Assembly (NCBI GenBank): GCA_014378765.1
Contig: JACMNA010000069.1
Coordinates: 16,831 to 80,830 of the forward strand
From: Bdellovibrio sp.
GTDB lineage: Bacteria > Bdellovibrionota > Bdellovibrionia > Bdellovibrionales > Bdellovibrionaceae
Direction of reading: 5' to 3'
DNA: 64,000 nt
This document shows positions 32,574-41,193 of the stretch, one piece after another; position 1 is the first letter of the stretch; every line of letters begins with the position of its first letter. Both the position numbers and the translations under genes were made by a program. The notes under the pieces were generated by a model, which saw only the letters and a program-made list of their open reading frames with translations, was not told the origin of the DNA and made no database searches.

Positions 32574-33317
32574 ATGTTTAAAAAATTAATTATGATGCTA
32601 AAAATAGCAATTTTTATGAGTCTGTTTGTTATCATCGGAAATGGCCCCCAGGGCCCTTTTTTGAATGAATCTCAGGCTTCGTTCATTAAAAAAAATCGCA
32701 CATCAAATGCGAATCAATTTCAATTATCGGCTTTAGCAAACCGAAAATTTTTTGAATATTCACAAACACGTTTACCGAAGTGGCGTAAGCATTTTAAAAA
32801 ATACGCGCATAAATACGAAATGCCGTGGACCCTACTTGCCGCCGTTGCGTACCAAGAATCGAAGTGGGATCACGAAGCGCGCAGCTACACCGGCGTGCGA
32901 GGCCTCATGCAAATAACTACTAGTACAGCCAAGCATTTAGGAATTGAAGATCGCGAAGATCCCGAGCAAAGCATTCACGGGGCCGCAATTTATTTAAAGT
33001 ACTTATATGACAAAACTCAACCAACATTTTCAACTTACGAGCGCTGGACACACGCCCTGGCTGCCTACAACATGGGTTGGGCGCACCTACGTGATGCCCG
33101 AAAGCTGGCGGTCGATTTAAATTACAATCCGTATCGCTGGCGTGAATTTAAACGGGTAATTCCAAAGCTTGAACAAGAAAAGTATTATTCAAAATTAACT
33201 TTTGGTTTTGCGCGGGGCCGCGAAACGGTTGATTTTGTCGATAGCGTGCTGGGTTACTACGAATTACTTAATGCAACGACATCTACTCGACCGTTACTGA
33301 CTTCGCGAGATTTCTAG
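32574..33317 (+). CDS. Lytic transglycosylase (Slt-type SLT domain)
   Basis: A 247-residue enzyme with an N-terminal membrane or signal segment (about residues 6-22). The SLT domain covers about residues 75-200: AAVAYQESKWDHEA carries the catalytic Glu, then GVRGLMQITTSTAKHLGI, and AALAAYNMGWAHL-like ALAAYNMGWAHLRDA. It cleaves peptidoglycan glycan strands to anhydro-muropeptides in the periplasm. The ATG at 32574 is preferred (AGAGGGA upstream); the frame starts at 32520. An AmpG-type importer for such muropeptides is encoded near 61 kb. The 3' end overlaps glmS by 35 bases. Confidence 0.9.
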   Translation: MFKKLIMMLKIAIFMSLFVIIGNGPQGPFLNESQASFIKKNRTSNANQFQLSALANRKFFEYSQTRLPKWRKHFKKYAHKYEMPWTLLAAVAYQESKWDHEARSYTGVRGLMQITTSTAKHLGIEDREDPEQSIHGAAIYLKYLYDKTQPTFSTYERWTHALAAYNMGWAHLRDARKLAVDLNYNPYRWREFKRVIPKLEQEKYYSKLTFGFARGRETVDFVDSVLGYYELLNATTSTRPLLTSRDF

Positions 33318-35121
33318 GTTGATCGACATCGTAACCTAAGCTGTCGGCTAAATGATAAGACATCAGTTGTAATGGCACGACCGAAATCAGCGGATGCGCC
33401 ATCCACGACGAAGCCGGAATTGATAAATAGTATTCACTCATTGATTGCAGCGCCTTATTATCGCCAGTACCGATCGAAATAATTTTTCCACCGCGCGCTT
33501 TCGCCTCTTGCAAGTTACTAATAGTTTTCTCGATTAAATCATCGGTCGGCGCCACAACGACGATTGCCATTGAAGCATCGATCAACGCTAGGGGCCCGTG
33601 TTTCATTTCGCCCGCCGCATATCCCTCGGCATGCATATACGCTAATTCTTTTAATTTGAGCGCGCCTTCTAAAGCGATTGGATAACTTACGCCACGTCCT
33701 AAATACAGAAAGCCTTTGAAGGTTTGAAGTTTCTTGGCGGCTTCAGAAAAATATTTATCGTAAGCCAAAACGCCTTCAATTTGGCTTGGAGTTGCAAGCA
33801 ACTGTACGACATAGTTTTTTTCTTGCTCGGGTGTCATGGCGCCGCGGTCTTTTGCAATTTGTAATGCTAAGACGTTCAATAGGGCAATCGTGCTAGTGAA
33901 CGCCTTGGTACTGGCCACGCCGATTTCAACACCTGAATTCATGTACAGGTGCCCGTGTGCTTCGCGATCGATTGAAGAGCGTTGCACGTTCGTAATACTT
34001 AAAGTCAGCGCGCCTTTTTCTTTAGCTAAACGAATGGCGGCTAAGGTATCAGCCGTTTCACCACTTTGGGAAATTGTTATTAATAAAGTATTTTTAGGTA
34101 TGATTGGCTTACGATATCGAAACTCACTGGCCACATCGATTTCGACCGGCAATCCGCTAGCTTGCTCAATCAAATATTTTCCCAACATCGCGGCGTAGAA
34201 ACTGGTACCGCACGCCACAAACATGATGCGATCAATGGTTTTAAAAGTTTCGCTATTTGATTTTGCAAACCCTAAAGACTCCATCTGCACCGAATGCAAT
34301 TCGGTATTAATGTGTGGACGAATGGCCGCGGCCACCGCGCGGGGCTGTTCGTAAATTTCTTTAAGCATGTAATGTTTGAAACCCATTTTTTCGACTTGTT
34401 CGGTGTTCCAGTCGACGGTGGTGATTTGCTTTTTTAACGGTGCGCCTAAAGCCGAATAATATTTCAGATCGTTATTATGAATGTGAACAATTTCACGATC
34501 TTCTAGATAGACAAAATTTTTGGTATACTGAAGCGCGGCCTGAACATCGCTGACGATAAAATTTTCTTTTTCTCCCACGCCCACAATTAAAGGTGGACCA
34601 TCTTTAAAGGCCACTAATTCATTTGGAGATTTTTCCCACATGACAACGATTGAGAAGGCTCCAATCAATTTACCCAGAGTTTTTTGTACGGCCAAAAGTA
34701 GATTATTAGTGACCTGAATTTCTTCGTTCACTAGGTGAGCAACTAATTCTGAATCAGTATCTGATTTAATTTCAGCTCCGCGGGCTATTAAATCTTTTTT
34801 AATTTCTAAATAATTTTCGATGATTCCATTATGAACTAAACTGATGGCGCCCACTTGGTGCGGATGTGCATTCTTTTCGTTGGGCGCCCCGTGCGTAGCC
34901 CAACGCGTGTGCCCAATACCAATGTGACCGTTGAAATTTTCGTTAATTAGTTTCTCTTCCAAATTAATTATTTTACCGGCCGCACGCACTCTTTTAGTCT
35001 TACCATCATTCAAAATAGCAATTCCGGCGCTGTCGTATCCGCGGTATTCTAATTTTTTTAATCCATCGATGATAATCTTTTTTGGATCTTGAAAACCTAA
35101 GTAGCCGACAATTCCACACAT
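33283..35121 (-). CDS. glmS: Glutamine-fructose-6-phosphate aminotransferase (isomerising)
   Basis: A 612-residue enzyme making glucosamine 6-phosphate, the first step of UDP-GlcNAc synthesis for peptidoglycan. The Ntn amidotransferase domain starts MCGIVGYLG with Cys2 as nucleophile and has GHTRWATHG near residue 73. Two SIS domains follow, with SQSGETADTLAAIRLAKEKG near residue 350 and CGTSFYAA near residue 304. The C-terminus PRNLAKSVTVE is the usual one. The gene starts directly after glmU with no gap, so no glmS ribozyme is to be expected or seen. Confidence 0.96.
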   Translation of the reverse strand: MCGIVGYLGFQDPKKIIIDGLKKLEYRGYDSAGIAILNDGKTKRVRAAGKIINLEEKLINENFNGHIGIGHTRWATHGAPNEKNAHPHQVGAISLVHNGIIENYLEIKKDLIARGAEIKSDTDSELVAHLVNEEIQVTNNLLLAVQKTLGKLIGAFSIVVMWEKSPNELVAFKDGPPLIVGVGEKENFIVSDVQAALQYTKNFVYLEDREIVHIHNNDLKYYSALGAPLKKQITTVDWNTEQVEKMGFKHYMLKEIYEQPRAVAAAIRPHINTELHSVQMESLGFAKSNSETFKTIDRIMFVACGTSFYAAMLGKYLIEQASGLPVEIDVASEFRYRKPIIPKNTLLITISQSGETADTLAAIRLAKEKGALTLSITNVQRSSIDREAHGHLYMNSGVEIGVASTKAFTSTIALLNVLALQIAKDRGAMTPEQEKNYVVQLLATPSQIEGVLAYDKYFSEAAKKLQTFKGFLYLGRGVSYPIALEGALKLKELAYMHAEGYAAGEMKHGPLALIDASMAIVVVAPTDDLIEKTISNLQEAKARGGKIISIGTGDNKALQSMSEYYLSIPASSWMAHPLISVVPLQLMSYHLADSLGYDVDQPRNLAKSVTVE

Positions 35122-36501
35122 TTAAGACTCCGATTTTTTCATTAATCTTTTTGCGTAGCCCTCTTTGTTCACTTGCGGTGAACGTGATAAGGCTAATGAA
35201 CCCGATGGTACGGTTTTAGTCACCGTTGTGCCAGACGCAATGATTGAATCACTTTCAACCGTCACCGGCGCGATAAATTGCGAATCGCTTCCGACGAACA
35301 CGCGATCGCCAATGATCGTTTTATATTTCTTTTTGTCAGCGGCGTAATTACAGGTAATCGTCCCGCAGCCAATGTTGACGTCTTCACCAATTTCGGCGTC
35401 GCCTAAGTATGTGAGGTGACCGGCTTTTGATTTATTACCAAACTGCACTTTCTTCATTTCAACAAAGTTTCCGACGTGCGCAGATTCGCCAATAATGGTT
35501 TCCGGACGAAGGCGCGCGTAAGGGCCAACCGAAGCATTATTTTTTATTATCACTTGGTCGATGTAACTGCCCGCTTTCACTTGCACGCTATCGCCAATAA
35601 TTGAATCGGATAACATACAGTTTGATTCAATCACGGTAAAAGCCCCAATTGCAGATTTACCGCGCAAGAACACATTCGGATAAAGCACCGAACCTTGTCC
35701 GACCAAAACGGAGTCTTCAACGTAAGTTGTAGCAGGGTCAATTAAGATCACGCCGGCTTCCATCAATTTTTCAGCGTGACGAATAAAAACCTTTTTAGTA
35801 GCTCGAGCTAATTCGGCCTGCGTATTCACCCCGTGCGAGACATCGGCATTTTCCGACAATATGGCTTGAACCTTTAAATTACTAGTAAAGGCTAATTCGA
35901 TTAAATCGGGTAAGTAATATTCTTTCTTAGAATTTTCATTTTTTATTTTTGGAATTAATTTTTGCAAGACTTCTGCTTTGGCGATGTAAATGCCGGTCGC
36001 CACTTCTTTAATTTTTAAGGTGTCGGCTGAGGCATCTTTGGCTTCAACGATTGAAACTAATTGCTTGTTGGAATTGCGCACGGCCCGGCCAAATTCAGCC
36101 GGGTTTTTTAATTCGACCGTCACGACGGCCAAATCAAGTTTTTGTTCACGAAAGTCTGACATGAAGTTTTTTATGTCTTGGGCCGAAATCAAAGGATGAT
36201 CACCGTTCATGATAAGCACGGTTCCTTCAAGCGAATTTAAGTCGGCCGCTTTAACAGCGTCGGCCGTGCCTAGTTGTTCTTTTTGAACGTAAGTTTGAAT
36301 GGCTAAGGGTTCTAGAACGGTTTTTACTAAATTCTGACCGTGACCAACAACGATTCGAATATCAGTGACGTCGGCTTTACGACAACTATCAACAATTCGA
36401 ACGATCATGGGGCGACCCGCGACGGGATGTAACACTTTTGGAAGCGCGCTCTTCATGCGAGTGCCTTGGCCTCCGGCTAAAATTATGGCTGTAGATTTCA
36501 T
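35122..36501 (-). CDS. glmU: Bifunctional N-acetylglucosamine-1-phosphate uridyltransferase / acetyltransferase
   Basis: A 459-residue enzyme producing UDP-GlcNAc from glucosamine 1-phosphate. The N-terminal nucleotidyltransferase domain has AIILAGGQGTRMKSALPKVL at residues 5-24, and QLGTADAVKAA and MNGDHPLI. The C-terminal left-handed beta-helix acetyltransferase domain has YARLRPETIIGESAHVGNFV and NIGCGTITCNY. It is the first gene of a glmU-glmS unit. No Shine-Dalgarno sequence precedes its ATG. A promoter-like pair of hexamers places the predicted transcription start on or next to the ATG. Confidence 0.95.
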   Translation of the reverse strand: MKSTAIILAGGQGTRMKSALPKVLHPVAGRPMIVRIVDSCRKADVTDIRIVVGHGQNLVKTVLEPLAIQTYVQKEQLGTADAVKAADLNSLEGTVLIMNGDHPLISAQDIKNFMSDFREQKLDLAVVTVELKNPAEFGRAVRNSNKQLVSIVEAKDASADTLKIKEVATGIYIAKAEVLQKLIPKIKNENSKKEYYLPDLIELAFTSNLKVQAILSENADVSHGVNTQAELARATKKVFIRHAEKLMEAGVILIDPATTYVEDSVLVGQGSVLYPNVFLRGKSAIGAFTVIESNCMLSDSIIGDSVQVKAGSYIDQVIIKNNASVGPYARLRPETIIGESAHVGNFVEMKKVQFGNKSKAGHLTYLGDAEIGEDVNIGCGTITCNYAADKKKYKTIIGDRVFVGSDSQFIAPVTVESDSIIASGTTVTKTVPSGSLALSRSPQVNKEGYAKRLMKKSES

Positions 36502-36507
36502 GCTTTT

Positions 36508-36537
36508 ATTTTAAACATTAGCAATGCTCTTCGTCAG
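36508..36537 (-). promoter_or_regulatory. Candidate promoter giving a leaderless glmU transcript
   Basis: On the minus strand CTGACG (36537-36532), an 18-base spacer and TAAAAT (36513-36508). The -10 ends seven bases before the glmU ATG at 36501, so RNA would begin at about the A of ATG. The absence of a ribosome binding site agrees with this. Confidence 0.4.
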
Positions 36538-36590
36538 TTACTTTTTTTTTAGATCTAGGCAAAATGTGTCTTTAGCGGCACACTGATTTT

Positions 36591-37268
36591 ATGATTCAAG
36601 CGATCGCTTTCGATCTAGACGATACCTTGCTAGACACCACTGGCCTTTTGGTCCCTAAAGCATCGGCCGACGCGTTTAATATTTTGATCAAAGCTGGACT
36701 TAAACTGTCATTGCCCGAATGTGAAAAATTTCGCTTAGAAATGATCAAAGAAACTTCGCACAAAGAGGTCATTGAAAAGTTAGCGGATAATTTCGGAACT
36801 GACCAAACTCGGTTGGCCTCAAACGAAGCGGTCCGCATGTTTTATGAGCCTAACCTTCCCGACGTTTTACCGTTACTGCCGGGAGCCCGTGAAAACTTAA
36901 ACTATTTGAAACCAAAGTATAAATTGTTTCTGGTGACCGCCGGTGCCGATCAGGCGCAAAGAAAAAAAGCACAAGCATTGGGTATAAACAAAGATTTTGA
37001 AAGAATGTACGTAGTGAACAGTCTTGATAAAGAAAGAAAAAAAGCTGTTTTCGAAGACATAATAAAAAATTTAGCTATTCCGCCCGAAAATTTACTTTGC
37101 GTCGGTAATTCATTATCGTCCGAAATTCACGATGGCCTTCTTGTTGGTGCGAAGACTTGTTACTTTGAATTTGGTGAAGACCGCGGACACTTGATAAGTG
37201 ATCCCCGCTTTAAGCCCCATTTTCATATTCGTCAGCATTCGGAATTGATTTCGACATGTCGATTATAA
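36591..37268 (+). CDS. HAD-superfamily hydrolase
   Basis: A 225-residue HAD phosphatase. Motif I is DLDDTLLDTT at residues 8-17, motif II is FLVTAGAD near residue 105, the motif III lysine lies in KKAVFEDI, and motif IV is LLCVGNSLSSEIHDGLLVGA near residue 165, where the usual DxxxxD is replaced by NSLSSEIHD. An all-helical cap lies between motifs I and II. The substrate is unknown; phosphoglycolate or nucleotide phosphatases have this layout. The end overlaps the histidine-kinase-like gene by 13 bases. Confidence 0.8.
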   Translation: MIQAIAFDLDDTLLDTTGLLVPKASADAFNILIKAGLKLSLPECEKFRLEMIKETSHKEVIEKLADNFGTDQTRLASNEAVRMFYEPNLPDVLPLLPGARENLNYLKPKYKLFLVTAGADQAQRKKAQALGINKDFERMYVVNSLDKERKKAVFEDIIKNLAIPPENLLCVGNSLSSEIHDGLLVGAKTCYFEFGEDRGHLISDPRFKPHFHIRQHSELISTCRL

Positions 37269-39076
37269 AATCAAAACTTACTTTTTTATGTAAACCTAAC
37301 GCCGACCTGCATGCGTTTAAAGATTATGATCCATTGTCGTTAAGCACTAACGATTTAAAAAATGATCGTCATGCAATTGATTTATTTGTTTGCGATGCTA
37401 GTTTGGTCACCGAAAACCAAACCGCCAAATTAATCCATCAAAAAAAATTACGAAATGAAATTTCAAAAGTTATTTTGGTAGGATTGCAAGATGTCAATCT
37501 GCCGGTTGAAAATTATAATTTGATCAGGCCGGACGTTGTGATGGAACTTTCCCAACTGACCGTTGATCGCCTAATGATTCTATGGGACGAGGTTATTCAG
37601 TCGAATCAAGACCAAATCTACCTAAACTTATCGGCCGAGCTGAATTCGGAATACGAAATTATTAAACGCGAGCTCGAGCGCAAGCTGCAAGAAAAAACCC
37701 AGACGCTAATTGAAAGTCGAAAGCAAATTTTCGAAATCAATAACCGGGTCGAATTTTTAAGGCGTACGCTTTACGTCACTTCGAAAGTAAAAAACTTAGA
37801 AGAGGCCGAAAAAGAGCTGAACGCCTTATTAGCCAGTTATAACAAAGTAACCTGGCTTAAAATTGTGCAACGCGCCGATAGCGAAAAATTTGAGGCCGAC
37901 GCCATTCCGCAATTAGAATCTACTTTTTTCAAAACCGAGATGAAGCTACAAAAAGAAATTTATTTTCTCTTTTTTTTTAAAGGCGATAAAAAAGTTTTCC
38001 GCAAAACTGACTTAGAATATTTTAAAAAATTAAGCGAAACTTTAGAAATTAATTTGAGCCGTTCTATTGATTTGCAATCGCTGCAACAAAGTGAACGACT
38101 TTTTGATTTAGCCTTTCACTCGTCTCCCCATTCTATTTTAGTGATCGATAAAGATTATCATGTCTTACAGGCTAACTTGGCGGCCGAGCAAAGCCCCCTG
38201 GGCAGCGCGCACAAAAGCAAATGCTATGAATTATTATTTAGTAGGCGAAGCCCCTGCCCCGGTTGCCAACTGGGCCACAATTTTGAAGTGCAAAATGAGA
38301 TGAAAACTTTTAGGGTGCAATCCAGCCATTTTAGCCTAGATAACGAAGAAGAGTCTGAATATTATATTCACCTTTACGAAGATATCTCTGAACAAAAATC
38401 CATGGAGAATAAATTCCAGCAGACGGCCCGGTTAGCCGAGCTGGGCCTGGTCTCAAGTTCAATCGCACATGAGCTCAATAACCCGCTGGGCGGAATTTTA
38501 TCTTATTTGCAAATCATGAAACTGGATTTGCCGAACAGTCATCCCTTTCAAGCCGATATTGAAATGATGAATCAAACCGGTTTGCGTATGAAAAAAATTA
38601 TTGAAGAACTGCTTATTTTTTCTAGAAAAGAAGATTCTTTTCAGCCTGAGTCGCAATCATTGCTTAAACTTTTGCAGAAAAATTTAGATTTGTTGCAAAT
38701 GCAGCTCAAAAAAGAAAACCTCAAAGTCGTTATTGCCGACGTTAACTCCGATGCCCAGCATTTGGTTTCGGCCCTGCATTTTCGTAATTCGATTCACTTA
38801 GCGTTTCAGTTTTTTTTGCAAAAATTAAAAATGAAAAGGCTAACCCAGGCTAATTTTACAGGTCTCGTCGAGGTCAAAATCTTCCAAGACCAAATGAATT
38901 CGTATTTAAGTTTTCAGACCAACTTAGGTCCTTATGATATTATGGCGAATAGCAACGATATGACTTTAATCACGCTTGAAAAAAGCCTGTTAGATCAAGG
39001 CTTTCAGGTCGTTATGAGCGAGCCAAAACCATCGTGGATTCAACTGCTTTTAACCTTACCGCTAGCCAAAATTTAG
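37256..39076 (+). CDS. Histidine-kinase-like protein with degenerate ATPase domain
   Basis: A 606-residue soluble protein. The first 125 residues resemble a receiver-like domain (LFVCDASLV, VILVGLQDVNLP) with unclear Asp. A coiled coil (about residues 145-185) and a GAF-like region follow, then a PAS domain near 285-380 with a CPGCQLGH cysteine cluster. The dimerisation/H-box is intact: SSIAHELNNPLGGILSYLQI near residue 400. The last 150 residues have the place of the HATPase domain, but N, G1, F and G2 motifs are not recognisable (no DxGxG, no GxGxG); only the terminal LLLTLPL resembles the family. Autophosphorylation is therefore doubtful. It is followed by an NtrC-type regulator, which is its likely partner. 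Confidence 0.75.
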   Translation: MSIIKSKLTFLCKPNADLHAFKDYDPLSLSTNDLKNDRHAIDLFVCDASLVTENQTAKLIHQKKLRNEISKVILVGLQDVNLPVENYNLIRPDVVMELSQLTVDRLMILWDEVIQSNQDQIYLNLSAELNSEYEIIKRELERKLQEKTQTLIESRKQIFEINNRVEFLRRTLYVTSKVKNLEEAEKELNALLASYNKVTWLKIVQRADSEKFEADAIPQLESTFFKTEMKLQKEIYFLFFFKGDKKVFRKTDLEYFKKLSETLEINLSRSIDLQSLQQSERLFDLAFHSSPHSILVIDKDYHVLQANLAAEQSPLGSAHKSKCYELLFSRRSPCPGCQLGHNFEVQNEMKTFRVQSSHFSLDNEEESEYYIHLYEDISEQKSMENKFQQTARLAELGLVSSSIAHELNNPLGGILSYLQIMKLDLPNSHPFQADIEMMNQTGLRMKKIIEELLIFSRKEDSFQPESQSLLKLLQKNLDLLQMQLKKENLKVVIADVNSDAQHLVSALHFRNSIHLAFQFFLQKLKMKRLTQANFTGLVEVKIFQDQMNSYLSFQTNLGPYDIMANSNDMTLITLEKSLLDQGFQVVMSEPKPSWIQLLLTLPLAKI

Positions 39077-39124
39077 TTGTCCAAAGCGTCTCTTAAGTCT
39101 GGAAATTGATGGTCGAGTGCAGAT

Positions 39125-39146
39125 TTTTTGACACCTCTGTCAAAAA
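39125..39146. promoter_or_regulatory. Perfect dyad overlapping a -35 element before the NtrC-type regulator
   Basis: TTTTTGACA (39125-39133), CCTC, and TGTCAAAAA (39138-39146) form a perfect 9-base inverted repeat. TTGACA at 39128-39133 inside it is a consensus -35, and ATTATT follows at 39151 after a 17-base spacer. The dyad may be an operator for autoregulation. A weak hairpin ending the kinase transcript is the alternative, but no T tract follows. Confidence 0.5.
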
Positions 39147-39205
39147 TTGAATTATTCTAATCAAAGCTAGTTTTGTTATTCGGACCCACCACGGAAGGAA
39201 GGTTC

Positions 39206-40609
39206 ATGAAGCCTATTCGAGTTTTGATCTTAGACGATGAGTCCACGTTACGAACTGCCTTATTCAGATTACTAGATAGAAAAGGATTTCAAGTTGTAAC
39301 CGCTCAGCGCATAGACGAAGCCCGCTCTTTCATGTCGCCCGATAAACCTTTCGACATCGCCATTATTGATATGAACTTGCCGGACGGAAATGGTTTAGAT
39401 TTTGTTTCTGAAATTAAATCGCAATCACCAACAACCCAAGTTGTGGTGCTGACCGGTTTCGCCACCATTGATTCAGCAATTCAAGCCACCCAAAAAGGTG
39501 CTTACCATTTTTTAACGAAGCCTTTCAACGTTGAAGAGCTAATGGGTTTATTAGACAAAGCCCTTTCACACCGCAACTTAGAATTAGAAAACAAGCAACT
39601 GCGCAATGAATTAGGCAGCAAATATCAATTTGACCAAATCATCGGTGAAAGTGAAGGCATTAAAAGCTGTTTATCATTAGTTGAACGCGTCGCCAATTCT
39701 GATTCAACCATCTTAGTTATGGGTGAATCCGGCACTGGTAAAGAATTAATCGCCCGCGCGATTCATTATAATTCTGACCGCGCTAAAGGGCCTTTCGTCG
39801 CCATCAACTGCGGCGCCATTCCATCCGAACTATTAGAGAGTGAATTATTCGGTCACGTAAAGGGCGCATTTACGGGCGCGATCTCAAACCGCATTGGCCG
39901 ATTTGAATTAGCCGACGAAGGAACTTTATTTTTAGATGAAATCGGCGACTTAGACCCCAGCATGCAGGTTAAAATCTTACGCGCTTTGCAAGAGCGAATT
40001 TTTGAACCAGTTGGCGCCACAAAATCAGTGCAAGTAAACGTGCGCGTTATTGCGGCGACGAACGTAGACATGGATAAAGCGGTCAAAGAAGGCCGCTTCA
40101 GAGAAGATCTTTACTATCGTCTGAACGTAATCCCCATTCAAATACCCGCGCTAAGAGAGCGCAAAACAGATATTCCTTTGCTGCTCAGTCACTTTATGAC
40201 GCAGTTTAATCGCACCAAATCTCGCTCATTAACGGGATTCTCGCAAGACGCCCTCAACTGCTTAGTGGGTTACGCTTGGCCCGGCAACATTCGCGAATTA
40301 GAAAATTTAATCGAGCGCCTTAGTATTTTAAAAGGTAACGGACAAGTAGACGTGATCGATCTACCACCGAAATACAAATCAACCGCAGCAAGTTACGCCG
40401 AAACCGGATCCGTTGATATTCCAGAAGCGGGTTTAGATTTTAATACGGCGGTTGATCAATTTGAAAACGCACTTATTCTGAAGGCCCTAGAGAAAACGGG
40501 CTGGAATAAAAACCAAGCCGCGTTGTTACTGCGGCTAAATCGAACGACGCTGGTTGAAAAGATGAAGAAAAAAGGCTTGAAGTCGAACGAACCTGAAATG
40601 GAAATGTAA
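39206..40609 (+). CDS. NtrC-family sigma-54-dependent response regulator
   Basis: A 467-residue regulator. The receiver domain has LILDDEST near the start, the phospho-acceptor Asp in AIIDMNLPDGNG near residue 52 and the Lys in FLTKPFN near 104. The AAA+ domain has Walker A GESGTGKELIARAIH, GAFTGA (in HVKGAFTGAISNR) and Walker B EGTLFLDEIGDL. A Fis-type HTH ends the protein (TGWNKNQAALLLRLNRTTL). All motifs for sigma-54 activation are intact. The ATG at 39206 has GGAAGG upstream; the frame begins at 39173. Targets are unknown. The gene lies 130 bases after the kinase-like gene, behind its own promoter and dyad. Confidence 0.93.
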   Translation: MKPIRVLILDDESTLRTALFRLLDRKGFQVVTAQRIDEARSFMSPDKPFDIAIIDMNLPDGNGLDFVSEIKSQSPTTQVVVLTGFATIDSAIQATQKGAYHFLTKPFNVEELMGLLDKALSHRNLELENKQLRNELGSKYQFDQIIGESEGIKSCLSLVERVANSDSTILVMGESGTGKELIARAIHYNSDRAKGPFVAINCGAIPSELLESELFGHVKGAFTGAISNRIGRFELADEGTLFLDEIGDLDPSMQVKILRALQERIFEPVGATKSVQVNVRVIAATNVDMDKAVKEGRFREDLYYRLNVIPIQIPALRERKTDIPLLLSHFMTQFNRTKSRSLTGFSQDALNCLVGYAWPGNIRELENLIERLSILKGNGQVDVIDLPPKYKSTAASYAETGSVDIPEAGLDFNTAVDQFENALILKALEKTGWNKNQAALLLRLNRTTLVEKMKKKGLKSNEPEMEM

Positions 40610-40640
40610 TCCTAACCAAAACCTGACATTCAACTTCGGC

Positions 40641-40662
40641 TGGCCATGATATAAAATGGCCA
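40641..40662. promoter_or_regulatory. Inverted repeat with a TATAAA in its loop
   Basis: TGGCCAT (40641-40647) and ATGGCCA (40656-40662) are perfect 7-base arms around GATATAAA. TATAAA could be the -10 of the secreted-protein gene starting at 40677, so a protein bound to the dyad would cover the promoter. No good -35 is placed at 17 bases, which lowers confidence. Confidence 0.35.
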
Positions 40663-40676
40663 ACGAGGAGTTTTCT

Positions 40677-41165
40677 ATGAAACCAATCTTTTGGGTGTTT
40701 GTTGCCATTATTTATTTAGGCTCATTTAATGCTTTTGCAGGCCCTGAAGAGCATCGTGATGCGCAAGTTTGTTACGTAATTTCAAGTGCCGATTACGCAA
40801 AAATTCCAGATGAAGTACCTACCGAAATTTGCCTTGAGTCTATAAAAGTAGATTTATATAAAAAAAAAATTGAAGCCTACAGTTTTTTTTCTAACTTTAC
40901 GGCACTCATTCAAAACCTTAAGTTAACAAGCTTAACTAATAATCATGAGGGCCTTATTCAGTTTCAAGCATCAAACGTCATTGAAAATAACTATATGAAT
41001 ATCTGCGGTTCACAAAATGACTTACAATTATTTATTGGTGGCCAAGTTAATAACAATGGCGAAGGCCTTATTAACCAGCTGAGTGTGGCGGTGCAATTAA
41101 CGGCAATTGCCACAAGTTGCCATCGCAATGAAAGCCCGGTTGTTTATAATTATAAGCTTCGCTAA
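40677..41165 (+). CDS. Secreted protein of unknown function
   Basis: A 162-residue protein that I cannot assign. The start is set by GAGGAG 7 bases before the ATG at 40677; the frame begins at 40656. Signal peptide MKPIFWVFVAIIYLGSFNAFA, then a mature region beginning GPEEHRDAQVCYVISSADYA. Four cysteines (about residues 31, 51, 110 and 147) could form two disulphides. The pattern of alternating hydrophobic residues suggests a beta-rich periplasmic or outer-membrane-associated domain. The next gene follows after 28 bases and could share the transcript. Confidence 0.55.
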   Translation: MKPIFWVFVAIIYLGSFNAFAGPEEHRDAQVCYVISSADYAKIPDEVPTEICLESIKVDLYKKKIEAYSFFSNFTALIQNLKLTSLTNNHEGLIQFQASNVIENNYMNICGSQNDLQLFIGGQVNNNGEGLINQLSVAVQLTAIATSCHRNESPVVYNYKLR

Positions 41166-41193
41166 TCAGTCTGATCCGAGGTAAATTGTATTT

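Noticed and set aside
35100..35125. Possible glmS ribozyme upstream of glmS
   Set aside because: glmS begins directly after the glmU stop codon, leaving no leader, and no ribozyme core is visible.
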